A stretch of 34,254 bases of DNA from a virus. The notes under the pieces were generated by a model, which was not told the DNA's origin, did no database searches, and saw only the letters and a program-made list of their open reading frames with translations. Position numbers and translations under genes: made by a program. Positions 23,506-32,040 of the stretch are shown here, one piece after another. The stretch spans positions 1 through 34,254 of the IMG/VR virus record IMGVR_UViG_3300021087_000043; one strand, given 5' to 3'. Position 1 is the stretch's first letter, and the number at the start of each line of letters is the position of its first letter.

Positions 23506-24024
23506 ATGACAAAGAAACTAGAAGAAACATTCAATATAAGTCCAGCAGAAGAAGAACCTGTTGAAGAAGTAGAAGAAGAAACTCCTACAATTGAAGAATC
23601 TACAGAATTAACTAATATTCTCTATTCAGAGTTAAAAACTACTGAAAAGATTGACAGTGCATTGCCACTTGTACAAGACCTTAATCAACATGATAAGGAG
23701 ATGGATGATATTCATCAAAAGGCATTAGATGCATTTAACGATTTAGTTCAACTAGGAATGAATGTAGAAGTACATGCGGGTGCTAAGTTACTAGAAACAG
23801 CAAATCAGATGCTAAAAACGGCTATGGAAGCAAAAGATAGTAAAGTTGATAGAAAACTGAAGATGATTAATCTTCAATTACAAAAAGCCAAGTTGGACCA
23901 TAACGTTAAGAAGTCATTACCAGAGGGTTCAGAACTAGAAAGTGACGGAGCAATCACAATTGACCGAAATGAACTATTAAAACGCATTGACAATGCCCAA
24001 AAAGACATTAAAAATGATAAATAA
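23506..24024 (+). CDS. gp16: Probable small terminase subunit (T4 gp16-like)
   Basis: 172 residues from ATG 23506; the longer frame from GTG 23497 would use most of the leader. The acidic N-terminus (EEEPVEEVEEETPTIEE) is followed by a central helical region, DLVQLGMNVEVHAGAKLLET then ANQMLKTAMEAKDSKVDRKL and KMINLQLQKAKLDHNVKKS, which resembles the T4 gp16 central coiled-coil ([20 protein letters not shown], then EVFATLMGQM...REILKLHKDM) in both pattern and length (T4 gp16 is 164 residues). gp16 binds DNA and stimulates the gp17 motor. The large subunit lies 2.3 kb downstream with three genes between. Identification rests on the central helices, hence moderate confidence. Confidence 0.65.
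   Translation: MTKKLEETFNISPAEEEPVEEVEEETPTIEESTELTNILYSELKTTEKIDSALPLVQDLNQHDKEMDDIHQKALDAFNDLVQLGMNVEVHAGAKLLETANQMLKTAMEAKDSKVDRKLKMINLQLQKAKLDHNVKKSLPEGSELESDGAITIDRNELLKRIDNAQKDIKNDK
24016..24024 (+). promoter_or_regulatory. Late promoter GATAAATAA overlapping gp16 stop
   Basis: Single-base variant of the 9-mer whose final TAA is the stop codon of the gene ending at 24024; 41 nt before ATG 24066. Confidence 0.65.
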
Positions 24025-24065
24025 GAATAGAACAATTATACTTTAAAACATATTTGGAAAGCGTT

Positions 24066-24635
24066 ATGAAAACATTTAAACAATATTTAACAGAGTCCAC
24101 TAAAGAACACAAATTTACATTAAGATTCTGTTGCGACTTAGATGAAGCAGGTGCAAATCGTATTGAGACATTCTTGTCAAAATATGACCTTAAGTCGATG
24201 TCAAAAACATCTACTACACCAATCACTAAGAACCCAATGTTTTTCAAAGACGTAGAGAATTCAAAAGTCTCAAAAGTCGATATAGCAACTGGCTATCCAT
24301 TATCAGCAGACATTTTAAGACAACAACTAAGTGATTTACTTGGTATGCATCTTACACACGTTGCTGTTCATCCTGAAGGATGGGAACCAGAAGAAGAGGT
24401 TGTTGACGAAGATAAAGAGGCATTATTGGCATCAGATTATGATGAAACATCAGACGATGGCAAGACATATGGTAAAACTTTTGTAGATAAGTTTTTAAAT
24501 GATTTAGAGAAAAAAGAGCATGATGTTGTAGAGAACGAATTAAGTGTAACACCTGCAACTGACCCTGCGCCAGAGCAAATGTCGAAAGATGAGAAATCTA
24601 CTCCATCTGTCATAACAGGAGACGAAAATGACTAA
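24066..24635 (+). CDS. Candidate internal head protein with capsid-targeting-like N-terminus
   Basis: 189 residues from ATG 24066 (GGAAAG seven bases upstream; the longer TTG start at 24054 is unlikely). The N-terminus MKTFKQYLTES aligns residue by residue with the T4 internal-protein/Alt capsid-targeting peptide MKTYQEFIAEA and ends in L-x-E, the T4 prohead protease (gp21) cleavage pattern. A globular part follows (EHKFTLRFCCDLDEAGANRI, then VDIATGYPLSADILRQQLSD and MHLTHVAVHPEGWEPEEE), then an acidic tail. Not otherwise recognised. Its own late-type box lies at 24016-24024. Role as a capsid-packaged protein is inference from the peptide. Confidence 0.6.
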   Translation: MKTFKQYLTESTKEHKFTLRFCCDLDEAGANRIETFLSKYDLKSMSKTSTTPITKNPMFFKDVENSKVSKVDIATGYPLSADILRQQLSDLLGMHLTHVAVHPEGWEPEEEVVDEDKEALLASDYDETSDDGKTYGKTFVDKFLNDLEKKEHDVVENELSVTPATDPAPEQMSKDEKSTPSVITGDEND

Positions 24636-25800
24636 GAAATATACCTTAACAACATCAGAGGAAACTGTTACAGAAAATCCAGAAGATATCATCAGATTAA
24701 TGAAACTAGCAGGTCTTTCTAATGCACAAGCAGTTGCTGAAGAAGAAGTAAACGAAGAAGTTTATGAGCCTACTGAAGCAAATGACGAATTGGACTTAGA
24801 TGATTACTCTAAGAAATCTCCAGAAAGCATTTCTAAACAGAAGAAAAGTTTAGACAAAGCACCTTCAAAAGGTGACAATCCATTAGAATATTCATTAGAC
24901 GAAAACGAAATCTATGAAGCGATGATGAAAGAGTTCAACGAAATCGAAGAAGGTAAACTTCCACCTGGATTACAAGCATATCAGGATAAGAAGAATGGCA
25001 AAAAAGATGAAGCAGTTGAAGAAACAGTTGAAGAAACAGTTGAAGAAACAGATGAGCCAATTGAAGAATCAAAAGTTTATAAAATCCGTGATAAATCACG
25101 TGGACATGGCGTAGCAGATGAAACATATAAATCACGTGAAGAAGCAAAGTATGCCGCAGTAATGAAAGGTGCGTCATCAGGTAGCGAATGGGAAGTTATT
25201 GAAGAATCAAAGCCAGACTTTTTAGATTTAGATAAAGATGGCGACAAAGAAGAGTCAATGAAAAAAGCGGCTAAAGATAAAAAAGAAAAAGCCGATGAGT
25301 CATTAGACGAAGCAACAGAAGGTTGTGCTGATTGTGAATGGATAAAAGACGAAACAGACGGCGACATTGATACATGTGATGAATGTGCGGCAGAAAAGAA
25401 TGAATCTGTTGTTACTGAAGATAAATCAGTTTGGGCAGATTTCAAAAAAGCATACGAAACAATGGATTTAGAATCTGAAGATAGAATGTTTTTTAGTATG
25501 AAAAATTGGTCAGGACATCGTTTTGAAATTCAAAGTGATATTGAAGGCGAAAACGGAACAGTAGTTCTAGGCATGCATGTAGCAGACGAAGATGGCGAGC
25601 CTGATTTTCTTCAAAATAGAAAGTTTGCATTAAGCGACATTGAAGCAAATATTACTGGTGCTGGTTGGTATGCAGATGGCGGAACTGTACTTAAGACAAC
25701 TATTGGTGACTTCGAAGGAATGGATATGGAAGAAGAAGAGGTTACTGAGCCAAATGAATCTTCAGATATGGACAGACTTAAAAAATTGTCAGGTATGTAA
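24628..25800 (+). CDS. Acidic, low-complexity virion or assembly protein, 390 aa
   Basis: ATG 24628 overlaps the end of the upstream gene by 8 bases, with ACAGGAGACGAAA as ribosome-binding site. It is very acidic, with long Glu/Asp/Lys segments, a VEET triple repeat (about residues 132-143), and PDFLDLDKDGDKEESMKKAA near residues 195-214. The DLDKDGDKEE stretch has the D-x-D-x-D-G spacing of an EF-hand-like or dockerin-like calcium loop. A C/D-rich patch, EGCADCEWIKDETDGDIDTC, follows, then a compact C-terminal domain (SVWADFKKAYETMDLESEDR onward). Such proteins are frequent in marine T4-like phages and are often virion or prohead-core associated, but the function is unknown to me. Confidence 0.7.
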   Translation: MTKKYTLTTSEETVTENPEDIIRLMKLAGLSNAQAVAEEEVNEEVYEPTEANDELDLDDYSKKSPESISKQKKSLDKAPSKGDNPLEYSLDENEIYEAMMKEFNEIEEGKLPPGLQAYQDKKNGKKDEAVEETVEETVEETDEPIEESKVYKIRDKSRGHGVADETYKSREEAKYAAVMKGASSGSEWEVIEESKPDFLDLDKDGDKEESMKKAAKDKKEKADESLDEATEGCADCEWIKDETDGDIDTCDECAAEKNESVVTEDKSVWADFKKAYETMDLESEDRMFFSMKNWSGHRFEIQSDIEGENGTVVLGMHVADEDGEPDFLQNRKFALSDIEANITGAGWYADGGTVLKTTIGDFEGMDMEEEEVTEPNESSDMDRLKKLSGM

Positions 25801-25824
25801 TAACATATAAAAATTTAAATAAAG

Positions 25825-25850
25825 AAAGTCTCCTCAGTGAGACTTTTTTT
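25825..25850 (+). terminator. Rho-independent terminator after acidic protein
   Basis: AAAGTCTC (25825-25832), loop CTCAGT, GAGACTTT (25839-25846), then a T-run to 25850. Confidence 0.9.
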
Positions 25851-25860
25851 ATGGGCGCCC
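25845..25860 (+). repeat. 16-nt repeat with GGGCGCCC palindrome, copy 2
   Basis: TTTTTTATGGGCGCCC, identical to 18179-18194, again directly behind a terminator T-run. Confidence 0.85.
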
Positions 25861-25863
25861 ATT

Positions 25864-25888
25864 AAAAAACCCGACATAAAGCCGGGTT
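25864..25888 (-). terminator. Rho-independent terminator of the minus-strand gene at 25911
   Basis: On the minus strand AACCCGGC, loop TTTAT, GTCGGGTT followed by a T-run (plus-strand A run 25864-25869). Converges with the plus-strand terminator at 25825, with GGGCGCCC between them. Confidence 0.85.
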
Positions 25889-25910
25889 CTCTAAAATATT
25901 TCAGAGTAGA

Positions 25911-26204
25911 TTAGTAACCGTAAGTTTCGTCATTGTTTCTGATAACAGAAGACGCTGTATCTGTAATAGCACCAAAGTCCTGTGTGTCAACTTTAACACC
26001 AGTAATTGCTCCTAATTCAGTATAGCCACGTGTTCTACCAGTTGAACCTAACGCCGCAGAAGTATGTCCTGCACCTCTAGTTGGTAAATCATCACCGCTT
26101 GATGTAATTGAACCAAAGTCAGCCATCTCTCTTAAATCGATAGTACGTCTAACTTTGACCTTACGCATTCCAGCGACTGCTCTTAAACCTCTATATCTTG
26201 CCAT
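25911..26204 (-). CDS. Small late protein with three repeated G-(A/S)-I-T motifs, 97 aa
   Basis: ATG 26204, with GGGAG nine bases upstream on the minus strand. The longer frame from 26249 would lie between promoter and ribosome-binding site, so it is rejected. The N-terminus is strongly basic (MARYRGLRAVAGMRKVKVRR). The rest repeats the motif three times: DFGSIT, ELGAIT and DFGAIT, each followed by Ser/Thr/Asp-rich loops. No family recognised. An exact late promoter on the minus strand (26259-26267) and its own terminator show a complete single-gene unit, inserted against the direction of its neighbours. A virion role is likely from timing, but not shown. Confidence 0.72.
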   Translation of the reverse strand: MARYRGLRAVAGMRKVKVRRTIDLREMADFGSITSSGDDLPTRGAGHTSAALGSTGRTRGYTELGAITGVKVDTQDFGAITDTASSVIRNNDETYGY

Positions 26205-26258
26205 TTTTATTTCTCCCATGTAATGATGTCGAAGGTGGGAATCCCCCAATCATCAATA

Positions 26259-26267
26259 GTATTTATC
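26259..26267 (-). promoter_or_regulatory. Late promoter GATAAATAC (minus strand)
   Basis: Exact 9-mer on the minus strand, 54 nt before ATG 26204; part of a perfect 14-bp inverted repeat with the promoter at 26299. Confidence 0.82.
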
Positions 26268-26298
26268 ACATATGCCACATTATTAAGTTCTAACGAAT

Positions 26299-26307
26299 GA
26301 TAAATAC
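26299..26307 (+). promoter_or_regulatory. Late promoter GATAAATAC for terminase large subunit
   Basis: Exact 9-mer 23 nt before ATG 26331, divergent from the minus-strand promoter at 26259-26267. Confidence 0.82.
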
Positions 26308-26315
26308 TATTATAA

Positions 26316-27888
<1,573 letters not shown>

Positions 27889-27890
<2 letters not shown>

Positions 27891-27897
27891 TAAATAC
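27889..27897 (+). promoter_or_regulatory. Late promoter GATAAATAC overlapping gp17 stop
   Basis: Exact 9-mer sharing the GA of the gp17 stop TGA (27888-27890); 25 nt before ATG 27923. Confidence 0.8.
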
Positions 27898-27922
27898 ATA
27901 AAACAAGTTCGGAAATATAATT

Positions 27923-29380
27923 ATGGCAATAAATTTAAATGACATATCAACAAAAGTGATGAAACTGATGCAGGGCAGTGGACACGCAATGAAAATGTTC
28001 GATGCTACTAGTGGCAAGAGCGTTGCGACACCTGACGAGGCACGTTTCTTTTACGTTAAAGAACCAAATATGATGGTTCATATCGATGGAAACACTAAGG
28101 AACTAAAGTTTCATATTGGTGAAGATATTGACATAGATAACGAACAAATACATAATATGATGAACCAACTGAAATCTTTAGCAAGAACTAACATGCTAGA
28201 CTTTGATATTCGTTCATTTGGAAAACATATAGAACCTAAGAATTATGCATATAAGGTTAAACAAAATAAGGAGAATACCATGAATGACCAAGTCAATGAA
28301 GGCATGGGCCCGTTGTCTGGGTCGTCACGTACTAGCCGTCAAACATTAGAAAATGTAAAACTAATATTAAAACATAGAGCGCCAGTAAACGAAGAATCTC
28401 GTGGCTCTCGTTCTCGTAATATCTCAGCAATCTTTGTTGAGACAGGTGAAGGCGAACGTTTTAAATATCCATTTATTCACTTAAATGGTGCAAGAGCAAT
28501 GGCAAGACACGTTGCATCTGGTGGCGAAACACATGATATGGTAGGCGAAGCAATCATTGAGATGTCTGATAACTTATCAAGGCTAAAAGAATTTATGAAT
28601 GTTGTAAACAAGCAAGGTCTTGTAAATGAAACTAACCGTGCTGATGTTTGGAATGTGAAACGTAGCGTTATGGCTATCAAAGAAAAGATACAAAGAATTC
28701 AAGGACCAAAAGGTTATGCTAGTTTTGTAGAAGACATGGCTCTTAACGGCACTAAAGCACAAGAAGAAATGTCAGAAGAAATGGTAGATGCATATGTAAA
28801 GAAATTTACAAAGTCTACATTTGAAGAAAATTTAAAAGACATTTTTCCATTACTACATAAAGTAAGTGAAGAAGAAATGGAAAATCGTAGAGATAATCAA
28901 ACTAATAGAGTTATAGAAATTATGACTGCAAAAGTCAAAAAGACTGGCGAAAAAATAAACACAATTACTTTTGGTGCGCCAAGTTCTGACAATTATGACT
29001 ACTCAAAAATCAAAAATCAATTTGCTGAACCACGCAATCCAGAAGAAGCGGCTCAGATTAAGATTAATAAGATTGCGATGACATTTGATGACCTTGCTGA
29101 CAGAGTTCAAGTAGATACGTTGTTAGACAAGAAAGGCAAAAAGAAAGGTCACGATTTAGCGGCAGAGATTTCTTTTTTCTTAACTGATATTGCTAACGAA
29201 ATTCGTTCAAACCCAAGAGGTATGGACAAAAAAGATATGCAAGTAGCAGGTGCTTTAATGAAGATGTCCAAATCAAAAGTAGAAACTGTAGAGCCAAAAT
29301 CAGCAGACGTACAAATATCTGAAATGCTTGAAGAAGCATTCTCAAAATTCGACCCAGACAGAGTGCTTAAAGAAAATTAA
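27923..29380 (+). CDS. Conserved-looking hypothetical protein, 485 aa
   Basis: ATG 27923. The N-terminal region mixes hydrophobic and charged segments with a repeated pattern (ARFFYVKEPNMMVHIDGNTK, then KFHIGEDIDIDNEQIHNMMN). The central region is positively charged with helices (RNISAIFVETGEGERFKYPF, GARAMARHVASGGE, NLSRLKEFMNVVNKQGLVNE), and the C-terminus ends in an acidic amphipathic helix (QISEMLEEAFSKFDPDRVLK). No catalytic motif and no family recognised. The late promoter and position beside gp17 suggest head/packaging or virion function, which is inference. Followed by an early promoter and a terminator. Confidence 0.7.
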   Translation: MAINLNDISTKVMKLMQGSGHAMKMFDATSGKSVATPDEARFFYVKEPNMMVHIDGNTKELKFHIGEDIDIDNEQIHNMMNQLKSLARTNMLDFDIRSFGKHIEPKNYAYKVKQNKENTMNDQVNEGMGPLSGSSRTSRQTLENVKLILKHRAPVNEESRGSRSRNISAIFVETGEGERFKYPFIHLNGARAMARHVASGGETHDMVGEAIIEMSDNLSRLKEFMNVVNKQGLVNETNRADVWNVKRSVMAIKEKIQRIQGPKGYASFVEDMALNGTKAQEEMSEEMVDAYVKKFTKSTFEENLKDIFPLLHKVSEEEMENRRDNQTNRVIEIMTAKVKKTGEKINTITFGAPSSDNYDYSKIKNQFAEPRNPEEAAQIKINKIAMTFDDLADRVQVDTLLDKKGKKKGHDLAAEISFFLTDIANEIRSNPRGMDKKDMQVAGALMKMSKSKVETVEPKSADVQISEMLEEAFSKFDPDRVLKEN

Positions 29381-29388
29381 TTTTCTAC

Positions 29389-29418
29389 TTGACATTCATA
29401 GTCTATCTATGCTATAAT
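29389..29418 (+). promoter_or_regulatory. Sigma70-type promoter P1 upstream of gp32
   Basis: TTGACA (29389-29394), 18-nt spacer, TATAAT (29413-29418). Both hexamers are consensus. The expected start (about 29425) is inside the next terminator stem. The spacer holds a small dyad, CATAG-N5-CTATG (29397-29411). Confidence 0.8.
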
Positions 29419-29420
29419 CA

Positions 29421-29447
29421 AAGAGAGTGTTAAAACTCTCTTTTTTT
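29421..29447 (+). terminator. Rho-independent terminator ahead of gp32
   Basis: AAGAGAGT (29421-29428), loop GTTAAA, ACTCTCTT (29435-29442), with a T-run to 29447. Ends late transcripts arriving from the gene at 27923. Confidence 0.9.
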
Positions 29448-29483
29448 ATGCTTAAAAACCATTCAAAAAGATTGATTTAGTGC

Positions 29484-29512
29484 TTGACTTTAGGAATAAA
29501 GATAAGTATAAT
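29484..29512 (+). promoter_or_regulatory. Sigma70-type promoter P2 for the gp32 operon
   Basis: TTGACT (29484-29489), 17-nt spacer, TATAAT (29507-29512). It leaves about an 87-nt leader to ATG 29606. The leader shows no clear structure; the rest of the 225-nt gap is promoter P1 and the terminator. Confidence 0.85.
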
Positions 29513-29605
29513 AGTATCATTAGTAGAAATATGTATGGTACATAAAAACTAATATAAAACTAATAGTAAGAAAACAACTAATAAAGGCTAATATAGGAGA
29601 AAATA

Positions 29606-30604
29606 ATGGCTACACTAGCAGAAATCCGTGCAAAACTTCTTGCACAAGATAACAAAGCATCAGATAATGCATCCTCAAACAGAGGGTCAGATGCAGTATA
29701 CCCTTTCTGGAATATGGAAAACGACAATACAGCAGTATTGAGATTTCTACCAGATTCAGACCCAACAAACACATTCTTTTGGAAAGAACGTCAAGTTATC
29801 AAACTTCCGTTCCCTGGTGTTAAAGGTGGTGATGAACAGAAACGAGTAATCGTTCAAGTACCTTGCGTTGAAATGTGGGGCGAGTCTTGCCCAATTCACG
29901 CAGAGATACGTCCATGGTTTAAAGACCCAGCAATGGAAGACCTAGGTCGTACATATTGGAAAAAGCGTTCATACGTTTTCCAAGGCTTGGTTGTAACTGA
30001 CCCTATCGGTGGTGAACAACCAGAAAATCCAGTTCGTAGATTTATCATTGGACCACAAATCTTCAAGTTATTGAAGGCGGCTCTAATGGATCCAGATATG
30101 GATAATCTACCAACGGATTATGAACAAGGTACTGATTTCCGTCTAACAAAGACAACTAAAGGTCAGTATGCAGACTATTCAACTTCATCTTGGTCACGCA
30201 AAGAGCGTTCACTAAATGAAGAAGAACGTCAAGCAATCGAAACTCATGGTCTTTATGACTTAAATGAGTTTATGCCAAAGCGTCCAACAGAGGATGACAT
30301 GCGAATTATCACAGAGATGTTTGAAGCATCTGTTGATGGTGAATTGTATGACCCAACTCGTTGGGGTCAGCACTATAAACCTTATGGGTTAGATGTTCCA
30401 GCAGGAACTTCTGCACCTACAACTTCAACTCCAACTGCTCCAAAAGTAGAAGAAGTTAAAGAAGTTGCACCAGCAGAAACAACACCTGTTGCTGAAACAT
30501 CAGCACCAACTCCGACTCCAGCACCAGCAGAAACAACTGCTGAAGCACCGAAGTCAGATGCGGCAGATATCTTAGCAATGATTCGTAGTAGAAAAACTGA
30601 CTAA
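29606..30604 (+). CDS. gp32: Single-stranded DNA-binding protein (T4 gp32-like)
   Basis: 332 residues, ATG 29606 behind ATAGGAGAAAATA. The N-terminal ATLAEIRAKLLAQDNKAS corresponds to the cooperativity domain; the OB-fold core contains YPFWNMENDNTAVLRFLPDS, PFPGVKGG and the Cys/His group C87-x7-C95-x2-H98 (VPCVEMWGESCPIHAE), part of the gp32 zinc site, then RSYVFQGLVVTDP and the PVRRFIIGPQIFKLL strand. The C-terminus is an Ala/Pro/Thr/Glu-rich linker ending in ADILAMIRSRKTD, replacing the short acidic T4 tail that binds partner proteins. It coats single strands in replication, recombination and repair. First gene of the early replication operon. Confidence 0.93.
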   Translation: MATLAEIRAKLLAQDNKASDNASSNRGSDAVYPFWNMENDNTAVLRFLPDSDPTNTFFWKERQVIKLPFPGVKGGDEQKRVIVQVPCVEMWGESCPIHAEIRPWFKDPAMEDLGRTYWKKRSYVFQGLVVTDPIGGEQPENPVRRFIIGPQIFKLLKAALMDPDMDNLPTDYEQGTDFRLTKTTKGQYADYSTSSWSRKERSLNEEERQAIETHGLYDLNEFMPKRPTEDDMRIITEMFEASVDGELYDPTRWGQHYKPYGLDVPAGTSAPTTSTPTAPKVEEVKEVAPAETTPVAETSAPTPTPAPAETTAEAPKSDAADILAMIRSRKTD

Positions 30605-30616
30605 GAACCAATGATT

Positions 30617-30650
30617 GAGTATGGGGAGCATCGACTCCCCTACTCTTTTA
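30617..30650 (+). terminator. Hairpin with short U-tract between gp32 and uvsX (attenuator-like)
   Basis: GAGTA-T-GGGGAG (30617-30628) pairs with CTCCCC-TACTC (30635-30645), one bulged T, then TTTTA. It probably reduces, but need not block, transcription into uvsX, consistent with more gp32 than UvsX being needed. Confidence 0.7.
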
Positions 30651-30671
30651 TATCACATAAGGAGAATTTAT

Positions 30672-31742
30672 ATGGCAAGAGCCTTTGATGCGAGTAAATT
30701 TCGCAAGAATATAACAAAATCTGTTCCTGGTATGAGTGTTGGTTTTAGAGACCCAGACACTTGGGTATCAACAGGTAATTATACATTAAACAAACTTATC
30801 AGTAATGACTTCCATAAGGGTGTCCCACTAGGTAAGGTAACAGTCTTTGCAGGTGAAAGTGGTGCAGGTAAATCTTTTATCGCCGCTGGTAACTTAGTAA
30901 AAAATGCACAAGACCAAGGTATTTTTGTAGTCTTAATCGATAGTGAAAACGCACTAGACGAAAGTTGGCTACATGCACTTAATGTAGATACAACACCAGA
31001 AAAGTTGCTCAAATTAAATGTAGCAATGATTGATGATGTTGCAAAAATCATTTCAGACTTTATGAAAGATTACAAGGCAGAATATGCCGATAAAGACGAT
31101 GAAGAACGTCCTAAAGTATTGTTTGTTATTGACAGTCTTGGAATGATGATGACCCCAACCGATGTTGACCAGTTCAATCGTGGTGACATGAAAGGTGACA
31201 TGGGTCGTAAACCAAAAGCCCTAGCGGCACTAGTAAGAAATAGTGTGAATATGTTTGGTGATTACAATGTAGGACTAGTTGCTACAAACCATACATACGC
31301 ATCACAAGATATGTTTGACCCAGATGATAAAATCTCAGGTGGTCAAGGCTTTATCTACGCTAGTTCTATTGTAGTTGCAATGCGTAAACTTAAACTAAAA
31401 GTAGATGCAGACGGCAACAAAACTTCACAAGTACATGGTATTAGAGCGGCTTGTAAAGTAATGAAAACACGATATTCAAAACCATTTGAAAGTGTACAAG
31501 TTGAGATTCCATATGAAACTGGTATGAGTCCTTATAGTGGTCTTGTTGAGTTCTTCGAAGCAAAAGGTTTACTTATTAAGCAAGGAAATCGATTGAAGTA
31601 CATGACTAAAGCAGGCGAAGAAATGATTGAGTTCCGTAAAAACTGGACTGATGAAAAACTTGATATTGTTATGAATGATTGGAATGCAGAAGACATTATA
31701 GAAGTAGAAACAGAAGATACTGTCGCTTCCGAAGAAGCATAA
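30672..31742 (+). CDS. uvsX: RecA-like recombinase UvsX
   Basis: 356 residues from ATG 30672, behind ATAAGGAGAATTTAT; a longer frame from 30615 would run through the intergenic hairpin and is rejected. Walker A is GESGAGKS (61-68), Walker B is VLFVIDSLGM (about 149-158), LIDSENALD (88-96) carries the catalytic Glu strand, and ISGGQGFIYASS holds the loop region. The C-terminus is acidic (EDIIEVETEDTVASEEA), typical of UvsX. The protein forms filaments on gp32-coated single strands for strand exchange in recombination-dependent replication. Operon with gp32 and uvsY. Confidence 0.94.
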   Translation: MARAFDASKFRKNITKSVPGMSVGFRDPDTWVSTGNYTLNKLISNDFHKGVPLGKVTVFAGESGAGKSFIAAGNLVKNAQDQGIFVVLIDSENALDESWLHALNVDTTPEKLLKLNVAMIDDVAKIISDFMKDYKAEYADKDDEERPKVLFVIDSLGMMMTPTDVDQFNRGDMKGDMGRKPKALAALVRNSVNMFGDYNVGLVATNHTYASQDMFDPDDKISGGQGFIYASSIVVAMRKLKLKVDADGNKTSQVHGIRAACKVMKTRYSKPFESVQVEIPYETGMSPYSGLVEFFEAKGLLIKQGNRLKYMTKAGEEMIEFRKNWTDEKLDIVMNDWNAEDIIEVETEDTVASEEA

Positions 31743-31749
31743 AAAATGA

Positions 31750-31773
31750 GCAATCTGTATAAATAGATTGCTT
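31750..31773 (+). promoter_or_regulatory. TATAAATA late octamer in a hairpin loop
   Basis: AGCAATCT (31750-31757) and AGATTGCT (31766-31773) flank GTATAAAT; the perfect late octamer TATAAATA spans 31759-31766. Could serve late transcription of the 78-aa gene and uvsY, or be an RNA hairpin; no T-run follows. Confidence 0.5.
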
Positions 31774-31803
31774 ACCATAACAAGATAAAGAAGAGGAGTC
31801 AAC

Positions 31804-32040
31804 TTGGAATCAGAATCACTATACGAATTGTGGGAAACTTTAGTGAACTACATTCCTGGCAAAGATAAAATAGAAGCCGGCGAAATGTTCATAAAACAAT
31901 GCGATGATTTAGGAATGAGCAGTGAAGACATAGAGATACTTATCGATGGTAACCCAATTCTTTTGGTTTCATTAGATAGGTATTTCGAAGATGAAGAAGA
32001 CGAAGATGATGAAGAAGACGAAAATGATGATTGGTACTGA
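31804..32040 (+). CDS. Small acidic protein between uvsX and uvsY, 78 aa
   Basis: Start TTG 31804, with AGGAG (31794-31798) five bases upstream, and no other start near. The N-terminal region is helical (ESLYELWETLVNYIPGKDKI), the core reads IEILIDGNPILLVSLDRYF, and the last ~18 residues are almost all Asp/Glu (DEEDEDDEEDENDDWY). Not recognised as a family. The stop TGA shares a base with the uvsY ATG. Such an acidic tail may mimic DNA or bind basic surfaces of UvsY, gp32 or UvsX; this is a guess from charge and position. Confidence 0.7.
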   Translation: MESESLYELWETLVNYIPGKDKIEAGEMFIKQCDDLGMSSEDIEILIDGNPILLVSLDRYFEDEEDEDDEEDENDDWY

